From Planctomycetota bacterium (GTDB lineage Bacteria; Planctomycetota; UBA8108; UBA1146): a stretch of 61,903 bases of DNA. Positions 23,700 through 33,369 of this stretch are shown piece after piece. Numbering within the stretch: position 1 is the first letter of the stretch; each line of letters begins with the position of its first letter. The notes under the pieces were generated by a model. It worked only from the letters and a program-made list of their open reading frames with translations. It ran no database searches and had not been told where the DNA came from. The DNA is taken from NCBI GenBank assembly GCA_028825265.1, contig JAPKAM010000006.1, forward strand, positions 1-61,903, given 5' to 3'. The position numbers and the translations under genes were made by a program.

Positions 23700-24730
23700 T
23701 CGGTTCCCCCTTGAGGATTCACCAGATGACAGCGCACCTCATGCCCCGCCCCAACTTTCCGCAGTTCGGGCGATTCAACATGGCAACGATCTTCAGCCAG
23801 CGGACATCGAGTACTGAAACGACAACCCTTTGGCCAGTCGAAGATATTAGGCACCATTCCGGGAATCGTGGTGAGTTCACCCTGTTCCCCTTGCAGTTCA
23901 GGTCGCGGCAAGCTTCGCAGCAGTCCCTGGGTATAGGGGTGCTGCGGATTCTTGAACAGATCTCGCACCGAAGCGATTTCCTGGATCTTGCCGCCATACA
24001 TCACGACCACCCGATCACAGGTCTCGGCGACCACTGCCAGGTCATGAGTGATGAGCAGAATCGAGGCTCCCTCTTGCTGATCCTTCATCTCCAGCATCAG
24101 ATCGAGAATCTGTGCCTGGATCGTCACATCGAGAGCGGTGGTCGGTTCATCTGCGATCAACAGCGCGGGTTCCAACGAAAGTGCCATGGCGATCATAACG
24201 CGTTGGCGCATTCCTCCGGAAAACTGGTGAGGATAGGCAGACATTCTTGAGTCCGCGTCGGAGATGCCCACTTTTTCCAGCATCTGCACCGACTGTTCAT
24301 GGGCTTCACCCTTGGAACAACGGGTGTGCCGCATGATCCCTTCACGCATCTGGAATCCGATGGTGTAGACCGGGTTCAGCGCAGTCATCGGTTCCTGAAA
24401 GATCATCGCGATTTCTCGACCACGGATGTCTCGCATCTCGTTGTAGGAGAGCGCCAACAAATCCTGGCCCTTGAAGATGGCGGATCCCTGTTCGATCTTT
24501 CCTGGAGGATCAGGCACAAGTTTCAACAAACTCAACGAAGTGACGGACTTGCCACAACCGGACTCCCCCACCAGCCCCAGAACTTCGCCGGGAAGAACAT
24601 CGAAACTGACACCGTCCACGGCTCGGGCGGTTTGCCCCTCGACCGAAAAAGATGTGTGCAAGTCTCGCACCTGCAACAGGGGCGTCACGGCTTCTTCATT
24701 GGAATCGGAGTTGTGATCCATCACCATCAC
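23696..24730 (-). CDS. oppD: Oligopeptide ABC transporter ATPase (OppD/DppD type)
   Basis: The partner ATPase to OppF. It is 344 residues long. The motifs are Walker [10 protein letters not shown], signature [16 protein letters not shown], Walker [13 protein letters not shown] and H-loop LLITHD. The C-terminal [16 protein letters not shown] is the family's cysteine motif. The start is ambiguous among GTG 24730, ATG 24727 and ATG 24721; all overlap or touch the permease stop. In E. coli YejF the two ATPases are fused; here they are separate genes, as in Opp/Dpp systems. Confidence 0.92.
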   Translation of the reverse strand: MMVMDHNSDSNEEAVTPLLQVRDLHTSFSVEGQTARAVDGVSFDVLPGEVLGLVGESGCGKSVTSLSLLKLVPDPPGKIEQGSAIFKGQDLLALSYNEMRDIRGREIAMIFQEPMTALNPVYTIGFQMREGIMRHTRCSKGEAHEQSVQMLEKVGISDADSRMSAYPHQFSGGMRQRVMIAMALSLEPALLIADEPTTALDVTIQAQILDLMLEMKDQQEGASILLITHDLAVVAETCDRVVVMYGGKIQEIASVRDLFKNPQHPYTQGLLRSLPRPELQGEQGELTTIPGMVPNIFDWPKGCRFSTRCPLAEDRCHVESPELRKVGAGHEVRCHLVNPQGGTE

Positions 24731-26586
24731 CTCAACCTCGAGAAGACCTTGGGATCAAATGCTTCCCTGACGGCCTCTCCGATCAGCACCACCAGGAACA
24801 GGGTCACCGCCAGCGCCATCACCGGCAACAAAACCAGGTGCGGGTAAATCAGCAGGAATTGGAACCCTTGATTGAGCAGGCGCCCCCACGACGGATCGGT
24901 CGGAGGGAGTCCGAATCCGAGAAAGTCGAGAGAGACGAGAGCGCTGATGTAATTGACGAAGGAGAAAGGGGCTCTCGAGATCACAGGGATCATCGAGTTG
25001 GGCAAGATGTGTCGGATCATCACCTTGAAGTCGCTGACTCCGGTGCCGATGGCTGCCTGTACGTAATCCTTGGCCTTCTCCCGATAAAACTCACCGCGGA
25101 TCTGATAGGTCACAGCCATCCACGATCGAAGGATGACGAGAAAGATCACCAGCATCCAGAATCCTGGATCCACGATGCTGGCGATGATCATGATCAGGAA
25201 CAGGAATGGCACCGATCCCCAGATTTCGATGAATCGCTGCAACAGGATGTCGGTCCAACCGCCGTAGTACCCCATGACGGCACCGGCGAGGATTCCCACC
25301 ACATAACCGAGTCCCATCACCATCATGGCGAATCCGACGCTGATGCGGAATCCGTAGAGCAGTAGTGGCAAGACATCGATTCCAGAATCACTGGTTCCCA
25401 ACGGAGCTTCCCATGGATCCAGGAACCGTGTCATCAGTCTTCCCTGATCGGGGAACTTTCGACCCTCCGCCTGAGCCAGCACCTCAGCGATGCCTGCCTG
25501 CCCCGTCTCTCCGAACTGTTGCAGAATACCATCGAGGAGCCGCTGGTCGCTCTCTTGCTTGGAGCGCAACTCAGAAAGCAAACCGCCATCCAGAGTTTCC
25601 GGCTCATCCAGTTTCTGCTGTCGCTCAGCGATGCGCGCTGTCAACTCAGGAACCCCCATCGATTCCCTCAGCAACAGGATTCCCAGCACATCCGTGACTG
25701 GTTCATCATCGACCCCGTCGACTACGAAGAATTTCTGTCCCGGTTCCAGGCTTGCTGGATCGGCAGCCATCACCTCGTAGGTGGGTTTGCCACCGCGGGT
25801 TCCCGCAGTCTGGGAGACCAGCACGGCAGTCGAGTATCTTGGAGTGATTCCTGGGATTGGAAGGGACGGGCCGTGAGGTGCAGTGCCCGGGAGATCGAGA
25901 CGATTTCGTCTCGGGCCGTGGCGATAGAGGGGCCAGAAAACGGAGGCATCTCCGCTGGCGAATACTTTCTCGATCGAACCAAGGTTATCGATCTGGATCT
26001 TCAACATCGCCAGATCCTCGGTTGCGGCTTCGAGGTCCTCGATCAGCCACTGTTCCGGTTCCTCGCCATCGGCGAGCAGATCATCGATCTCCAGTTTCGA
26101 TTCGGAGATCTCATCGGAGAGATCCTTCATCTCTTGGCGACGTTCTTCAGCAATGGGACCAAACGAGGTCACAGGATCATCGACGATTTCACTGAACGCC
26201 TTGTAGTCCAGTGGGCCTTCTCCTGGAATACCGAAGTCCGCAGAGCGATCGAAGGTACGAAAGGGACCATCGACGAAGAAGAGCCAGCTGTTGGCTAGGT
26301 CTCTCACTGCAGGAAAGGCGGTATTCTGATCGTAGCGGATCATGATCGGGCGATCGTTGACCAAAACCTCGAGAAACAGGGATGTGGTGAACATGCTGGT
26401 GACGATGACAAACGAGATGTAGCCCCGACGGATGGAACGAAATCGTCTCAATCGTTTCTGGGCCAGCGGACTGGTTCTGAACTTGAAACCCAGCAGTCCT
26501 GAAACGGCCCTGAATAACCACGGGATTCCGCGCATGGTCAGCAGAACGCCAGCGGCCAGAACCATCAGGGTGAGTAGAAAAGTCAT
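24727..26586 (-). CDS. yejE: YejE-type peptide ABC permease with about 270-residue extracytoplasmic insertion
   Basis: Inner-membrane permease of a Yej-type peptide importer. After an N-terminal hydrophobic segment, KRLRRFRSIRRGYISFVIVT and SLFLEVLVNDRPIMIRYDQN (about 45-100) match the start of E. coli YejE. The permease core starts near residue 390 (LLLYGFRISVGF), with the EAA loop about IGTGVSDFKVMIRHILPNS and FGLPPTDPSWG near the end. It is 619 residues long, against about 340 for E. coli YejE. The surplus lies between the first conserved block and the core (about 130-380): acidic, helical (RQEMKDLSDEISESKLEIDD), then a beta-rich part. It has no domain I recognise and should sit outside the membrane. 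Confidence 0.88.
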   Translation of the reverse strand: MTFLLTLMVLAAGVLLTMRGIPWLFRAVSGLLGFKFRTSPLAQKRLRRFRSIRRGYISFVIVTSMFTTSLFLEVLVNDRPIMIRYDQNTAFPAVRDLANSWLFFVDGPFRTFDRSADFGIPGEGPLDYKAFSEIVDDPVTSFGPIAEERRQEMKDLSDEISESKLEIDDLLADGEEPEQWLIEDLEAATEDLAMLKIQIDNLGSIEKVFASGDASVFWPLYRHGPRRNRLDLPGTAPHGPSLPIPGITPRYSTAVLVSQTAGTRGGKPTYEVMAADPASLEPGQKFFVVDGVDDEPVTDVLGILLLRESMGVPELTARIAERQQKLDEPETLDGGLLSELRSKQESDQRLLDGILQQFGETGQAGIAEVLAQAEGRKFPDQGRLMTRFLDPWEAPLGTSDSGIDVLPLLLYGFRISVGFAMMVMGLGYVVGILAGAVMGYYGGWTDILLQRFIEIWGSVPFLFLIMIIASIVDPGFWMLVIFLVILRSWMAVTYQIRGEFYREKAKDYVQAAIGTGVSDFKVMIRHILPNSMIPVISRAPFSFVNYISALVSLDFLGFGLPPTDPSWGRLLNQGFQFLLIYPHLVLLPVMALAVTLFLVVLIGEAVREAFDPKVFSRLR

Positions 26587-26596
26587 CTTCCCCCCC

Positions 26597-28135
26597 CTAC
26601 TTGAATCGGATCCGAGGATCGATCAAGGCCCAGATCAGATCACTCAAGATGTTGCCGGTCAGTCGAATCAAGACGCCGAAGACCAACGTAGCGAGAATGA
26701 TCGGGTAATCACGACGAATGATCGACTCGTAGCCGAGCAGCCCCATTCCTGGAATGTTACAGACCTTCTCGATCAGAAAGGAGCCGGCAAAGAGTAAGCC
26801 GAGGAAGTGACCGATCCCTGCGGTGATGGGGATCAGTGAGTTTCGCAGAGCATGAACGTAGATCACGCGGCCCTCAGTGAGCCCCTTGGCAAACGCAGTT
26901 CGAACGTAATCGGCACCGAAGTTTTCCAGCAATGAGTTCTTCATCAGTACCGTCATGCTGGCAAACGAACCGACCATGTAGCCGAACATCGGAATCAAGG
27001 TGTGACGAACCTGATCTCCGATACAACGCAGGTATTCACCCTGACTCCACCATTGGTTCCAATCGGCGGATCGAAATCCTCCCAGCGGTACGAGGTTCCA
27101 GTAGGAACCACCGCCCAGCAGTACCAACAGCAACAGGCAGGCGACGAAGCCGGGAGTGGCGTAGCCGAGAAAGACCAGCACACTGCTGGCAGTGTCAAAG
27201 GTCCCCTTGTGACGAATCGCCTTGGAAATCCCTAGTGGAATGCACACGAGCCAGGAGGCCAAGTAACCAATTAATCCGAAGTAGATGGAGATGGGAAACT
27301 TGGAAACGATGACATCAAGTGCATCTTTGTTGTAAGTGAAGGAGCGACCAAAGTCGCCCTGGATGATTCCGCTGAATGCATGATCGACATGGTAGAAGGA
27401 ACCATTGCGATTCGATTCCATCTGCTTCATTTCCAGATGGGCCTGCAGCGCGTCGAAATCGGCTTCGGTGGAAAGCATCTGAACTTGAGTCCGAGCGGGT
27501 AGACCGCTCTCCAGTTTCTCTTCATCCGTCAGGGCCCGCATGAAACGAGTCCCAGAACGTGACCAGCCCTGGTCTTCGAGTCGCCGATCGAGTTGCGACC
27601 GGGAACTGACACCTCCTGCGAGGAGTCGAGCGGCTTCCTCGATCAACGGCAGATGTTGTTGCCGATCGGATAGAGTGATTTCTCTGAGGATCGTATCACC
27701 ACTGATCTGGAACTCCCCCTCGATCACCAGACGATCCAGTTCCTCATCACCAATACGGTAGGCGCTCCACAGCGATTGAGATTGCTGCCAGAAATCGGGT
27801 TGCTGAGCTCGATCCGCCAGGATCACCGGGGAGCGAGTCTTCTTCGGCCACACCCCGAGCCATTGCAGGTACGCTAGTGGGATCGGCTGATCGAGGTTGT
27901 AGTAAACTTTTAGTTCATCGCGGGCCTTCTCGTCGAGGCCTCCGCCATCTCCGCCGAGACCACCCGTGCCGCCGCCCGCTTCACCCGCGGCGGCCGCCTT
28001 CATCTGATTTTCAAGTTGTTCGATCGGTCCACCCGGAGTCAACCGGAGAACTGCATACACCAAAAAGGTGATGATCAGAAAGGTCACCGGAACCAGCAGT
28101 AGCCTGCGGGCGAAATAGGTCCACATTCCGCTCAT
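26597..28135 (-). CDS. yejB: YejB-type peptide ABC permease with large periplasmic insertion
   Basis: Inner-membrane permease paired with YejE. I chose ATG 28135 (512 residues), which begins MSGMWTYFARRLLLVPVTFL just before TM1; the ribosome site is weak. After TPGGPIEQL the protein has an Ala/Gly-rich linker with a poly-Gly run, then about 180 extra residues (about 65-245) before GDFGRSFTYN. From there it follows E. coli YejB closely: FPISIYFGLIGYLASWLVC, PLGISKAIRHKGTFDT, VRTAFAKGLTEGRVIYVHAL and DLIWALIDPRIRF. The insertion is on the outer face if the topology is standard. It precedes yejE by 10 bases. Confidence 0.88.
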   Translation of the reverse strand: MSGMWTYFARRLLLVPVTFLIITFLVYAVLRLTPGGPIEQLENQMKAAAAGEAGGGTGGLGGDGGGLDEKARDELKVYYNLDQPIPLAYLQWLGVWPKKTRSPVILADRAQQPDFWQQSQSLWSAYRIGDEELDRLVIEGEFQISGDTILREITLSDRQQHLPLIEEAARLLAGGVSSRSQLDRRLEDQGWSRSGTRFMRALTDEEKLESGLPARTQVQMLSTEADFDALQAHLEMKQMESNRNGSFYHVDHAFSGIIQGDFGRSFTYNKDALDVIVSKFPISIYFGLIGYLASWLVCIPLGISKAIRHKGTFDTASSVLVFLGYATPGFVACLLLLVLLGGGSYWNLVPLGGFRSADWNQWWSQGEYLRCIGDQVRHTLIPMFGYMVGSFASMTVLMKNSLLENFGADYVRTAFAKGLTEGRVIYVHALRNSLIPITAGIGHFLGLLFAGSFLIEKVCNIPGMGLLGYESIIRRDYPIILATLVFGVLIRLTGNILSDLIWALIDPRIRFK

Positions 28136-28175
28136 AGATCTGAGCCTGCCTGGTAGGCCAGTTTCATCGGGTCTC

Positions 28176-30086
28176 TTATTCCTTCGACTTCTCGGCGGAG
28201 TCCATGCGAGCCTTGACACCCCAGGGATCGATGACGTCCGCACCCACCGGTAAACTACGGCCTTGCTTCTTGGCGGCAGCCAACCGTTGCTGCAACTCGG
28301 GAGTACTCCACCAATACGACCAGATGGCATGGTCATCTCCGGTACGAGAGATGACCTTCTCGGGTTGGCCGAAGTGATTCCAGGAGAGGATTCTTTCAAA
28401 GGGGCCATACCAGGTCAGTGCGACCGGATGCTCCTTGAAGATCAACTCATCGATGGTCTGTATGATCTCAGTCTGCTCTGCGAGATCAAAGGTCTGGTCG
28501 TACTGCTCCATCAATCGATCCACTTCGGCAATGGCGATCCCCGAGATGTTGTTGTTGTTGGGCAAGTTGGCCAGATCCCCATGCCACGAGGTGATCGGGT
28601 TGGGAAAGAGGATTCCCCTCCAGGCCTGCATGTGAACTGCGAACTGTCGCTCTCCCACCTTCTTCATCAGAGCATTGTAATCGACCCGCTTCAGGCCCAT
28701 TCCGATACCGATCTTCTTCAGGCCTTCTGCCACCACCTGGTGGATTCGGGTCGCGGAGTCGGATCCATACTCAATGGTGAACTGAAGTGCCTTTCCCGTA
28801 GTTTCGTGAACTCGGATTCCGTTCTCGTTTCGACGGGTGTAGCCAGCGCGATCGAGGAGTCGCTCCGCTCGTCGAGGATTGTAACGAATTTTCCGGTTGC
28901 CCGGATTACCCCAGCGACCTCCTGGGTAGTAACTATCGATGTATTCGTACTGGTTGAAGAACAACTTGTCGAAGAGTGTCTTTCGATCGACTCCGTAGCA
29001 GAAAGCGAGCCTCACGTTCTTGTCGTCGAAGGGCCACTCTCGCATGTTCATCATGTACCCGGAGAAAGACTGAGGTTGCTCGTTATAGATCTTCTGCTTG
29101 CGGATCCAACCGTTACGTATCGACTCGAAACCGGTCTCTTCGGCCCAGCGTTGCGCCCTCATGACGGTGTAGTAATCCAGTTCTCCAGCCTTGAACTTCT
29201 CGAAAGCGAGCTCGCGATCTCGGACCACGATCAAGTTGATCTCATCGAAATTGTAAAGGCCCTTGGAACTACGGGTCTTGCTCCCCCACCAGTCCTTCTT
29301 GCGATACAATTTGATGGAGATCTCCTGCTGGATGCTATCTTCGCGCAGTTCATAGGGGCCAGATCCGGGGATCATCTTCCAGTTGAACTCATCGAGGTAA
29401 ACATCTCCGGGGATGCGGATCTGCTCTGCCGGGTAGATCATCACACTCGCCGAGAAGTAGAGGAACAAGCGCCAGTTCAATTTCTTGGTCTTGACCGAGA
29501 TGGTCCGCTCGTCGTGAACCACAGGCATCTCGTACATATCCTGGTAGAGTTTGGTCATCGACGGATCCTTGATATCCGGATCGACCAGATGCTCGAAAGA
29601 GGCGAGAACATCATCGGCAGTGATGGGGGTTCCGTCGCTAAATTGAGCCCGTTCATCGATGCGATACCAGAAGACCTGGTGATCCTCCTTCTTCTCGATG
29701 ATCCAGTGCGAGGCGACCCCTGGAATCCACTCTAGGGTTTCCGGATGGATTCCCAGAAGTGAGGAATGAGTCAAGGCGTAGATATCGGTAATGGTGGTCA
29801 GATTGGAATTCGGACCATCATTGCGAAGTGTGGGCAAGAAATTGGGAATGCTGGTGCGTAATTTTCCGCCAGCGACGGCATCGGGGCTGCCCAGCGGCTC
29901 AAACTGGGAGTTGGTGGTCCAAGTCTTACCATCGATCACGACCTGATCGGCATTGGGCAGACCCACATTCGCCAGAGCAGCAGTGCCTGCCCCGAACAGC
30001 AGCCATGTAATCGTGAGGAGCCCGATCCGCAAGGGACCGGGGCCACACTGCGCCAATCGACGCCGGGTAGATGGACGATAAGCCAT
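28176..30086 (-). CDS. yejA: YejA-like extracellular peptide-binding protein
   Basis: Family 5 solute-binding protein that delivers peptides to YejBE. It is 636 residues long, starting at ATG 30086 with GGAGG 4 bases upstream. The N-terminus is basic, followed by a hydrophobic stretch (about 20-38) ending AALAN, a signal peptide. Features include DERAQFSDGTPITADDVLAS, GSGPYEL, an RDRELAFEKFKAGELDYY block and the NVRLAFCYGVDRKTLFDKLF block of YejA proteins. E. coli YejA serves microcin C and peptide uptake; the substrate here is unknown. It heads the yejA-yejB-yejE-oppD-oppF operon. Confidence 0.87.
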   Translation of the reverse strand: MAYRPSTRRRLAQCGPGPLRIGLLTITWLLFGAGTAALANVGLPNADQVVIDGKTWTTNSQFEPLGSPDAVAGGKLRTSIPNFLPTLRNDGPNSNLTTITDIYALTHSSLLGIHPETLEWIPGVASHWIIEKKEDHQVFWYRIDERAQFSDGTPITADDVLASFEHLVDPDIKDPSMTKLYQDMYEMPVVHDERTISVKTKKLNWRLFLYFSASVMIYPAEQIRIPGDVYLDEFNWKMIPGSGPYELREDSIQQEISIKLYRKKDWWGSKTRSSKGLYNFDEINLIVVRDRELAFEKFKAGELDYYTVMRAQRWAEETGFESIRNGWIRKQKIYNEQPQSFSGYMMNMREWPFDDKNVRLAFCYGVDRKTLFDKLFFNQYEYIDSYYPGGRWGNPGNRKIRYNPRRAERLLDRAGYTRRNENGIRVHETTGKALQFTIEYGSDSATRIHQVVAEGLKKIGIGMGLKRVDYNALMKKVGERQFAVHMQAWRGILFPNPITSWHGDLANLPNNNNISGIAIAEVDRLMEQYDQTFDLAEQTEIIQTIDELIFKEHPVALTWYGPFERILSWNHFGQPEKVISRTGDDHAIWSYWWSTPELQQRLAAAKKQGRSLPVGADVIDPWGVKARMDSAEKSKE

Positions 30087-30240
30087 GTTTCCTCCATTTT
30101 TGGGAAAAACTACGCAGCAGTCGGGACGCTCAACGGCAGGGTCGTGGCTGAAATGACTCTCGGTGGGTTGCCAACGATCTCGTCGATGGCCGCCTTCGCA
30201 GACCACTCCCGAGTCAGTCCAGTGGGACACCGGTGACAAC

Positions 30241-30465
30241 TCAGGAACTCGGCGCTTCTTCTTCTGTGGTCTCTTCCTTCTCCTTCTTGACCTTGGCTCG
30301 CTTCTTGACCTTCAAGACGCGCGTCTTGGGCAGCCCGAGAGGATTGTCATCTCCCTCGGAGAAGCGACCTTGGGCCTCGAGTTGAAGAATTCGTTCGTAT
30401 CGGGTGAGGACATTACGGGTACCACTGAGGCCATCCCCGGTTTTCAAGGTCCTGTGAATCGACAT
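30241..30465 (-). CDS. PVC superphylum small basic signature protein
   Basis: A 74-residue, strongly basic protein: MSIHRTLKTGDGL, RNVLTRYERILQL, GLPKTRVLKVKKRAKVKKEK and an acidic tail. The MSxH start, RNVLTRxERI core and GLPKxR motif match the short protein known as a signature of Planctomycetes, Verrucomicrobia, Chlamydiae and Lentisphaerae, thought to bind nucleic acid. It is the single best taxonomic marker in the window. It lies upstream of yejA in the same direction (154 bases apart) and may or may not share its transcript. Confidence 0.85.
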   Translation of the reverse strand: MSIHRTLKTGDGLSGTRNVLTRYERILQLEAQGRFSEGDDNPLGLPKTRVLKVKKRAKVKKEKEETTEEEAPSS

Positions 30466-30727
30466 CTGTGACTACTTCCCACCGGATTGATCCCGGCTTC
30501 GTAACTAGCGGTCCAGGTCGGTGCGCTGGCAACAAACCCCACTCGGGTTCCAATCACATCGCACCTGCATTTCCTCCGAAATCGCTCTCCGCCGAGGCGG
30601 AGGGGATCAGATCGGTTCAGGATACCCAGCGGCCCGATCATCGGCAAGAGAAGCCGACCATCTCGGGGGGGTTGCCGGGTCACGGACCTGAGCCCATGAT
30701 CGCCTTCGGAAATTGGGAGGGGTATCG

Positions 30728-32449
30728 ATGAGGTCGCTGGAGTTTGCCATCCTGGTGCTGATCACCCTATCTGTGCCGATTCTGGCGATCTGGAGCCTAC
30801 CCTCCCTGCCCGGACCTGCCGACCTGGTTATTGCCAATGGCACCGATCCCGGCTCGATTCACCCCCATCGTGCGACCGGACTACCGGAGGGACGGATCAT
30901 CCGGGCGATCCACGAGGGCTTGGTGCTGCTCGACCCGCAATCACTGCAACCGATCCCCGGTTGTGCCGAGCGCTGGGAAATCTCTGCCGATGGCACGCGA
31001 TATCGGTTTCACATCCAGCCCGGCCTGCTCTGGTCGGACGGTACTCGATTGACCGCTGAAGATTTCCGGCGCTCCTGGCTCGATCTGCTCGATCCGCTGC
31101 AGGGTGCCCCCTATGGCGACCTGCTCGATTCGGTGATCGGGGCCAAAGGTTGGAGACAGCTCAAATCGAGCCGAGATCAGGTCGCAATTCGTACCGAAGG
31201 CGATGCGATGCTCGTGATCGAGTTGGAGCAGCCCGTCCCCTGGTTTCTATTTCTGTGTGCCCAGACACCGCTGCAACCGGTGCATCCGCAAGCGGACGGC
31301 AGAGCGGGAATCGACATCGCCACCAATGGTCCGTGGATCATCGAGAGTTGGCGACTGAGAGATCGAATTCGCCTGATTCCCAACCCCTACTATCGTGGTC
31401 CAAGCACACCCAACCTCGAGGTGATCGACTTCCTCGCGGTAGAATCGGGCAACACGCAGTTGAATCTGTTGGCCGCTGGGATGGCGGACTGGTCGGTGAG
31501 GACGCCGGCAGCGGCGATTCCAGTACTGCGCAAGGATCCAAAATGGGCCTCGATGTGGCGAGCAGACCCCTATCTGGGAATCTCCTTCTACCGCCTCAAC
31601 CTGGAGCGACCGCCGCTCGATGATGGCACCGTCCGGCGCGCCATTTCATTGGTGCTAGATCGACAACAACTGTGTCGCGATGTGCTCGGTGGCGATCCGG
31701 AACCGGCACTCGGCTTGATCCCCTGGCCGGCACCTGCCATCGAGCGACAAAGAGCCAAGATGAAGGGGCGTCGACCATCGGTTCAAATACCTGACCTCCT
31801 TCCTGGTTATCGCGGGATGGCGATGACGAACCAACCGCAAGCTGCGGTCATTCCCGCCACAGAAATCAGCCCTGAGCAGTGGCCTGTCGCCGGCTATGAT
31901 CCGCAACTGGCGCGCCAAATTCTGCAGCAAGCCGGGTGGAGAGTTCCTGGCAGTTCCGACGGGCGTCCGATCCCGCCCATCGAGATCCTCCATCCATCCG
32001 GAGGGACCCACTCGCTCGTTGCCGAGTGGTTACAAATGGTCTGGAAAAGAGAATTGGGCATCGAAACGACGATCCAGTCGATGGAGTGGCGCAGTTTTCT
32101 CGATGTCCAGCGATCGGTCGATTACCACGTTTCGTATAGCAGTTGGATCGCAGATTATCCCGACCCGGCGACCTTCTTGACCCTCTTCACATCCGGTGCA
32201 CCCAACAGTCGTACCGGTTGGTCCGACGCAGAATATGATCAGCGGGTCATCTCTGCCCTAGCAGAACCTCGAGTCGATGTTCGAATGAAAATCTGGCAGC
32301 AAGCGGAGAAAATCTTGCTCGAAAGGGGGCCGGTGCTTCCCCTCTGGTCGATGACTTCAGGCAACCTGGTGTCGGACCGAGTCGAAGGTTTTCTTGCCAA
32401 CCCTCTCGACCAGCACGACCTCCGTGCGCTCGACAGGAGTCCTCGATGA
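30728..32449 (+). CDS. Peptide-binding protein of ABC transporter module 2
   Basis: Family 5 solute-binding protein (OppA type), 573 residues. I chose ATG 30728, with GGGAGG 6 bases before it. The N-terminal hydrophobic segment (about 5-23) ends without a lipobox, so it may be an uncleaved anchor or a signal peptide. Hallmarks include NGTDPGSIHPHRATG, WSDGTRLTAEDFRRSWLDLL (SBP5 signature), NGPWIIESW, and late SSWIADYPDPATFLTLF. Several loops are lengthened by Pro/Arg-rich sequence. It overlaps the next permease by ATGA. This module lacks ATPases. Confidence 0.87.
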   Translation: MRSLEFAILVLITLSVPILAIWSLPSLPGPADLVIANGTDPGSIHPHRATGLPEGRIIRAIHEGLVLLDPQSLQPIPGCAERWEISADGTRYRFHIQPGLLWSDGTRLTAEDFRRSWLDLLDPLQGAPYGDLLDSVIGAKGWRQLKSSRDQVAIRTEGDAMLVIELEQPVPWFLFLCAQTPLQPVHPQADGRAGIDIATNGPWIIESWRLRDRIRLIPNPYYRGPSTPNLEVIDFLAVESGNTQLNLLAAGMADWSVRTPAAAIPVLRKDPKWASMWRADPYLGISFYRLNLERPPLDDGTVRRAISLVLDRQQLCRDVLGGDPEPALGLIPWPAPAIERQRAKMKGRRPSVQIPDLLPGYRGMAMTNQPQAAVIPATEISPEQWPVAGYDPQLARQILQQAGWRVPGSSDGRPIPPIEILHPSGGTHSLVAEWLQMVWKRELGIETTIQSMEWRSFLDVQRSVDYHVSYSSWIADYPDPATFLTLFTSGAPNSRTGWSDAEYDQRVISALAEPRVDVRMKIWQQAEKILLERGPVLPLWSMTSGNLVSDRVEGFLANPLDQHDLRALDRSPR

Positions 32450-33369
32450 CATCGCTGCTAATTCGAAGGACTTTCGCATCTCTGATCACCGTCTGGATGG
32501 TCTTCACCATCTCTTTCGTCATCATCCGTGCCGCACCGGGCGGGCCCTTCGATGCCAATCGTGATCCCCCCGCCGATGTCAAACGAGCCATCGAAGCGCG
32601 CTATCAACTCGATGCCCCACTGTGGAGTCAGTACCTCGACCAACTCGGAGGCTGGCTACAACTGGATCCGGGCCCGTCGTTGCGGCAGCCGGATCATGAC
32701 GTGGCCAGCATCCTCGGCGCAGGCTTTCCCATCTCTCTGTTACTAGGAAGCCTAGCACTCATCATCGGAACCACCGTCGGTGTGCTACTGGGGATCCTGG
32801 CGGCCCTTCGTCCTGGTAGTGGGTTCGATCATCTGGTGGTGATCACCGCTTCGATCGGCCTCGCATTACCGCTCTATGTCATCGCTGGTTTACTGGTACT
32901 GGCAGTCTCCTTTGGTCTCGGCTGGCTGCCCCCTGCAGGGTGGCAAACGATTCCATCGTTGATCTTACCAGTGCTGTGCCTGTCGCTGGTTCCGGCAGCT
33001 CAAGCGGCTCGGCTGGTTCGAAGCGGTTTGATCGAGATGTCGACCGAGGAATTTGCTCGAACTGCACGGGCCAAAGGGATCTCCCCTTTCTCGGTACTGT
33101 TCTTTCACTGCCTTCGACCCGCTCTGATCCCGCTGGTGGCGACCTTGGCGCCGACCGCTGCAGCACTGCTCACCGGCTCCCTTGTGGTGGAACAGATCTT
33201 CGCCATTCCAGGAGTCGGGATGCACTTCATCCAGGGCGCCTTGAACCGAGACTATCCACTGGTGCTCGGCGCCGTACTGCTCTACACGGTGCTGCTGCAA
33301 CTGCTCTCGCTGCTGGCAGATTTGTTGACCTGGATGCTCGATCCGCGCCTCCGGGAACCCTTACAATGA
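32446..33369 (+). CDS. oppB: Peptide ABC permease, OppB/DppB type (module 2)
   Basis: 307 residues of standard OppB length with no insertion. MTSLLIRRTFASLITVWMVF opens TM1, and APGGPFD is the typical loop. The EAA motif is FARTARAKGISPFSVLFFHC, followed by ALIPLVATLAPTAAALLTGS, IPGVGMHFIQGA and DLLTWMLDPRLREP. It forms the transmembrane pore with the OppC-type protein encoded next and is translationally coupled to both neighbours. Confidence 0.92.
   Translation: MTSLLIRRTFASLITVWMVFTISFVIIRAAPGGPFDANRDPPADVKRAIEARYQLDAPLWSQYLDQLGGWLQLDPGPSLRQPDHDVASILGAGFPISLLLGSLALIIGTTVGVLLGILAALRPGSGFDHLVVITASIGLALPLYVIAGLLVLAVSFGLGWLPPAGWQTIPSLILPVLCLSLVPAAQAARLVRSGLIEMSTEEFARTARAKGISPFSVLFFHCLRPALIPLVATLAPTAAALLTGSLVVEQIFAIPGVGMHFIQGALNRDYPLVLGAVLLYTVLLQLLSLLADLLTWMLDPRLREPLQ

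Noticed and set aside
28263-29735. 490-codon plus-strand frame opposite yejA
   Set aside because: The minus-strand frame has the binding-protein motifs; this frame has none and is a codon-usage shadow.
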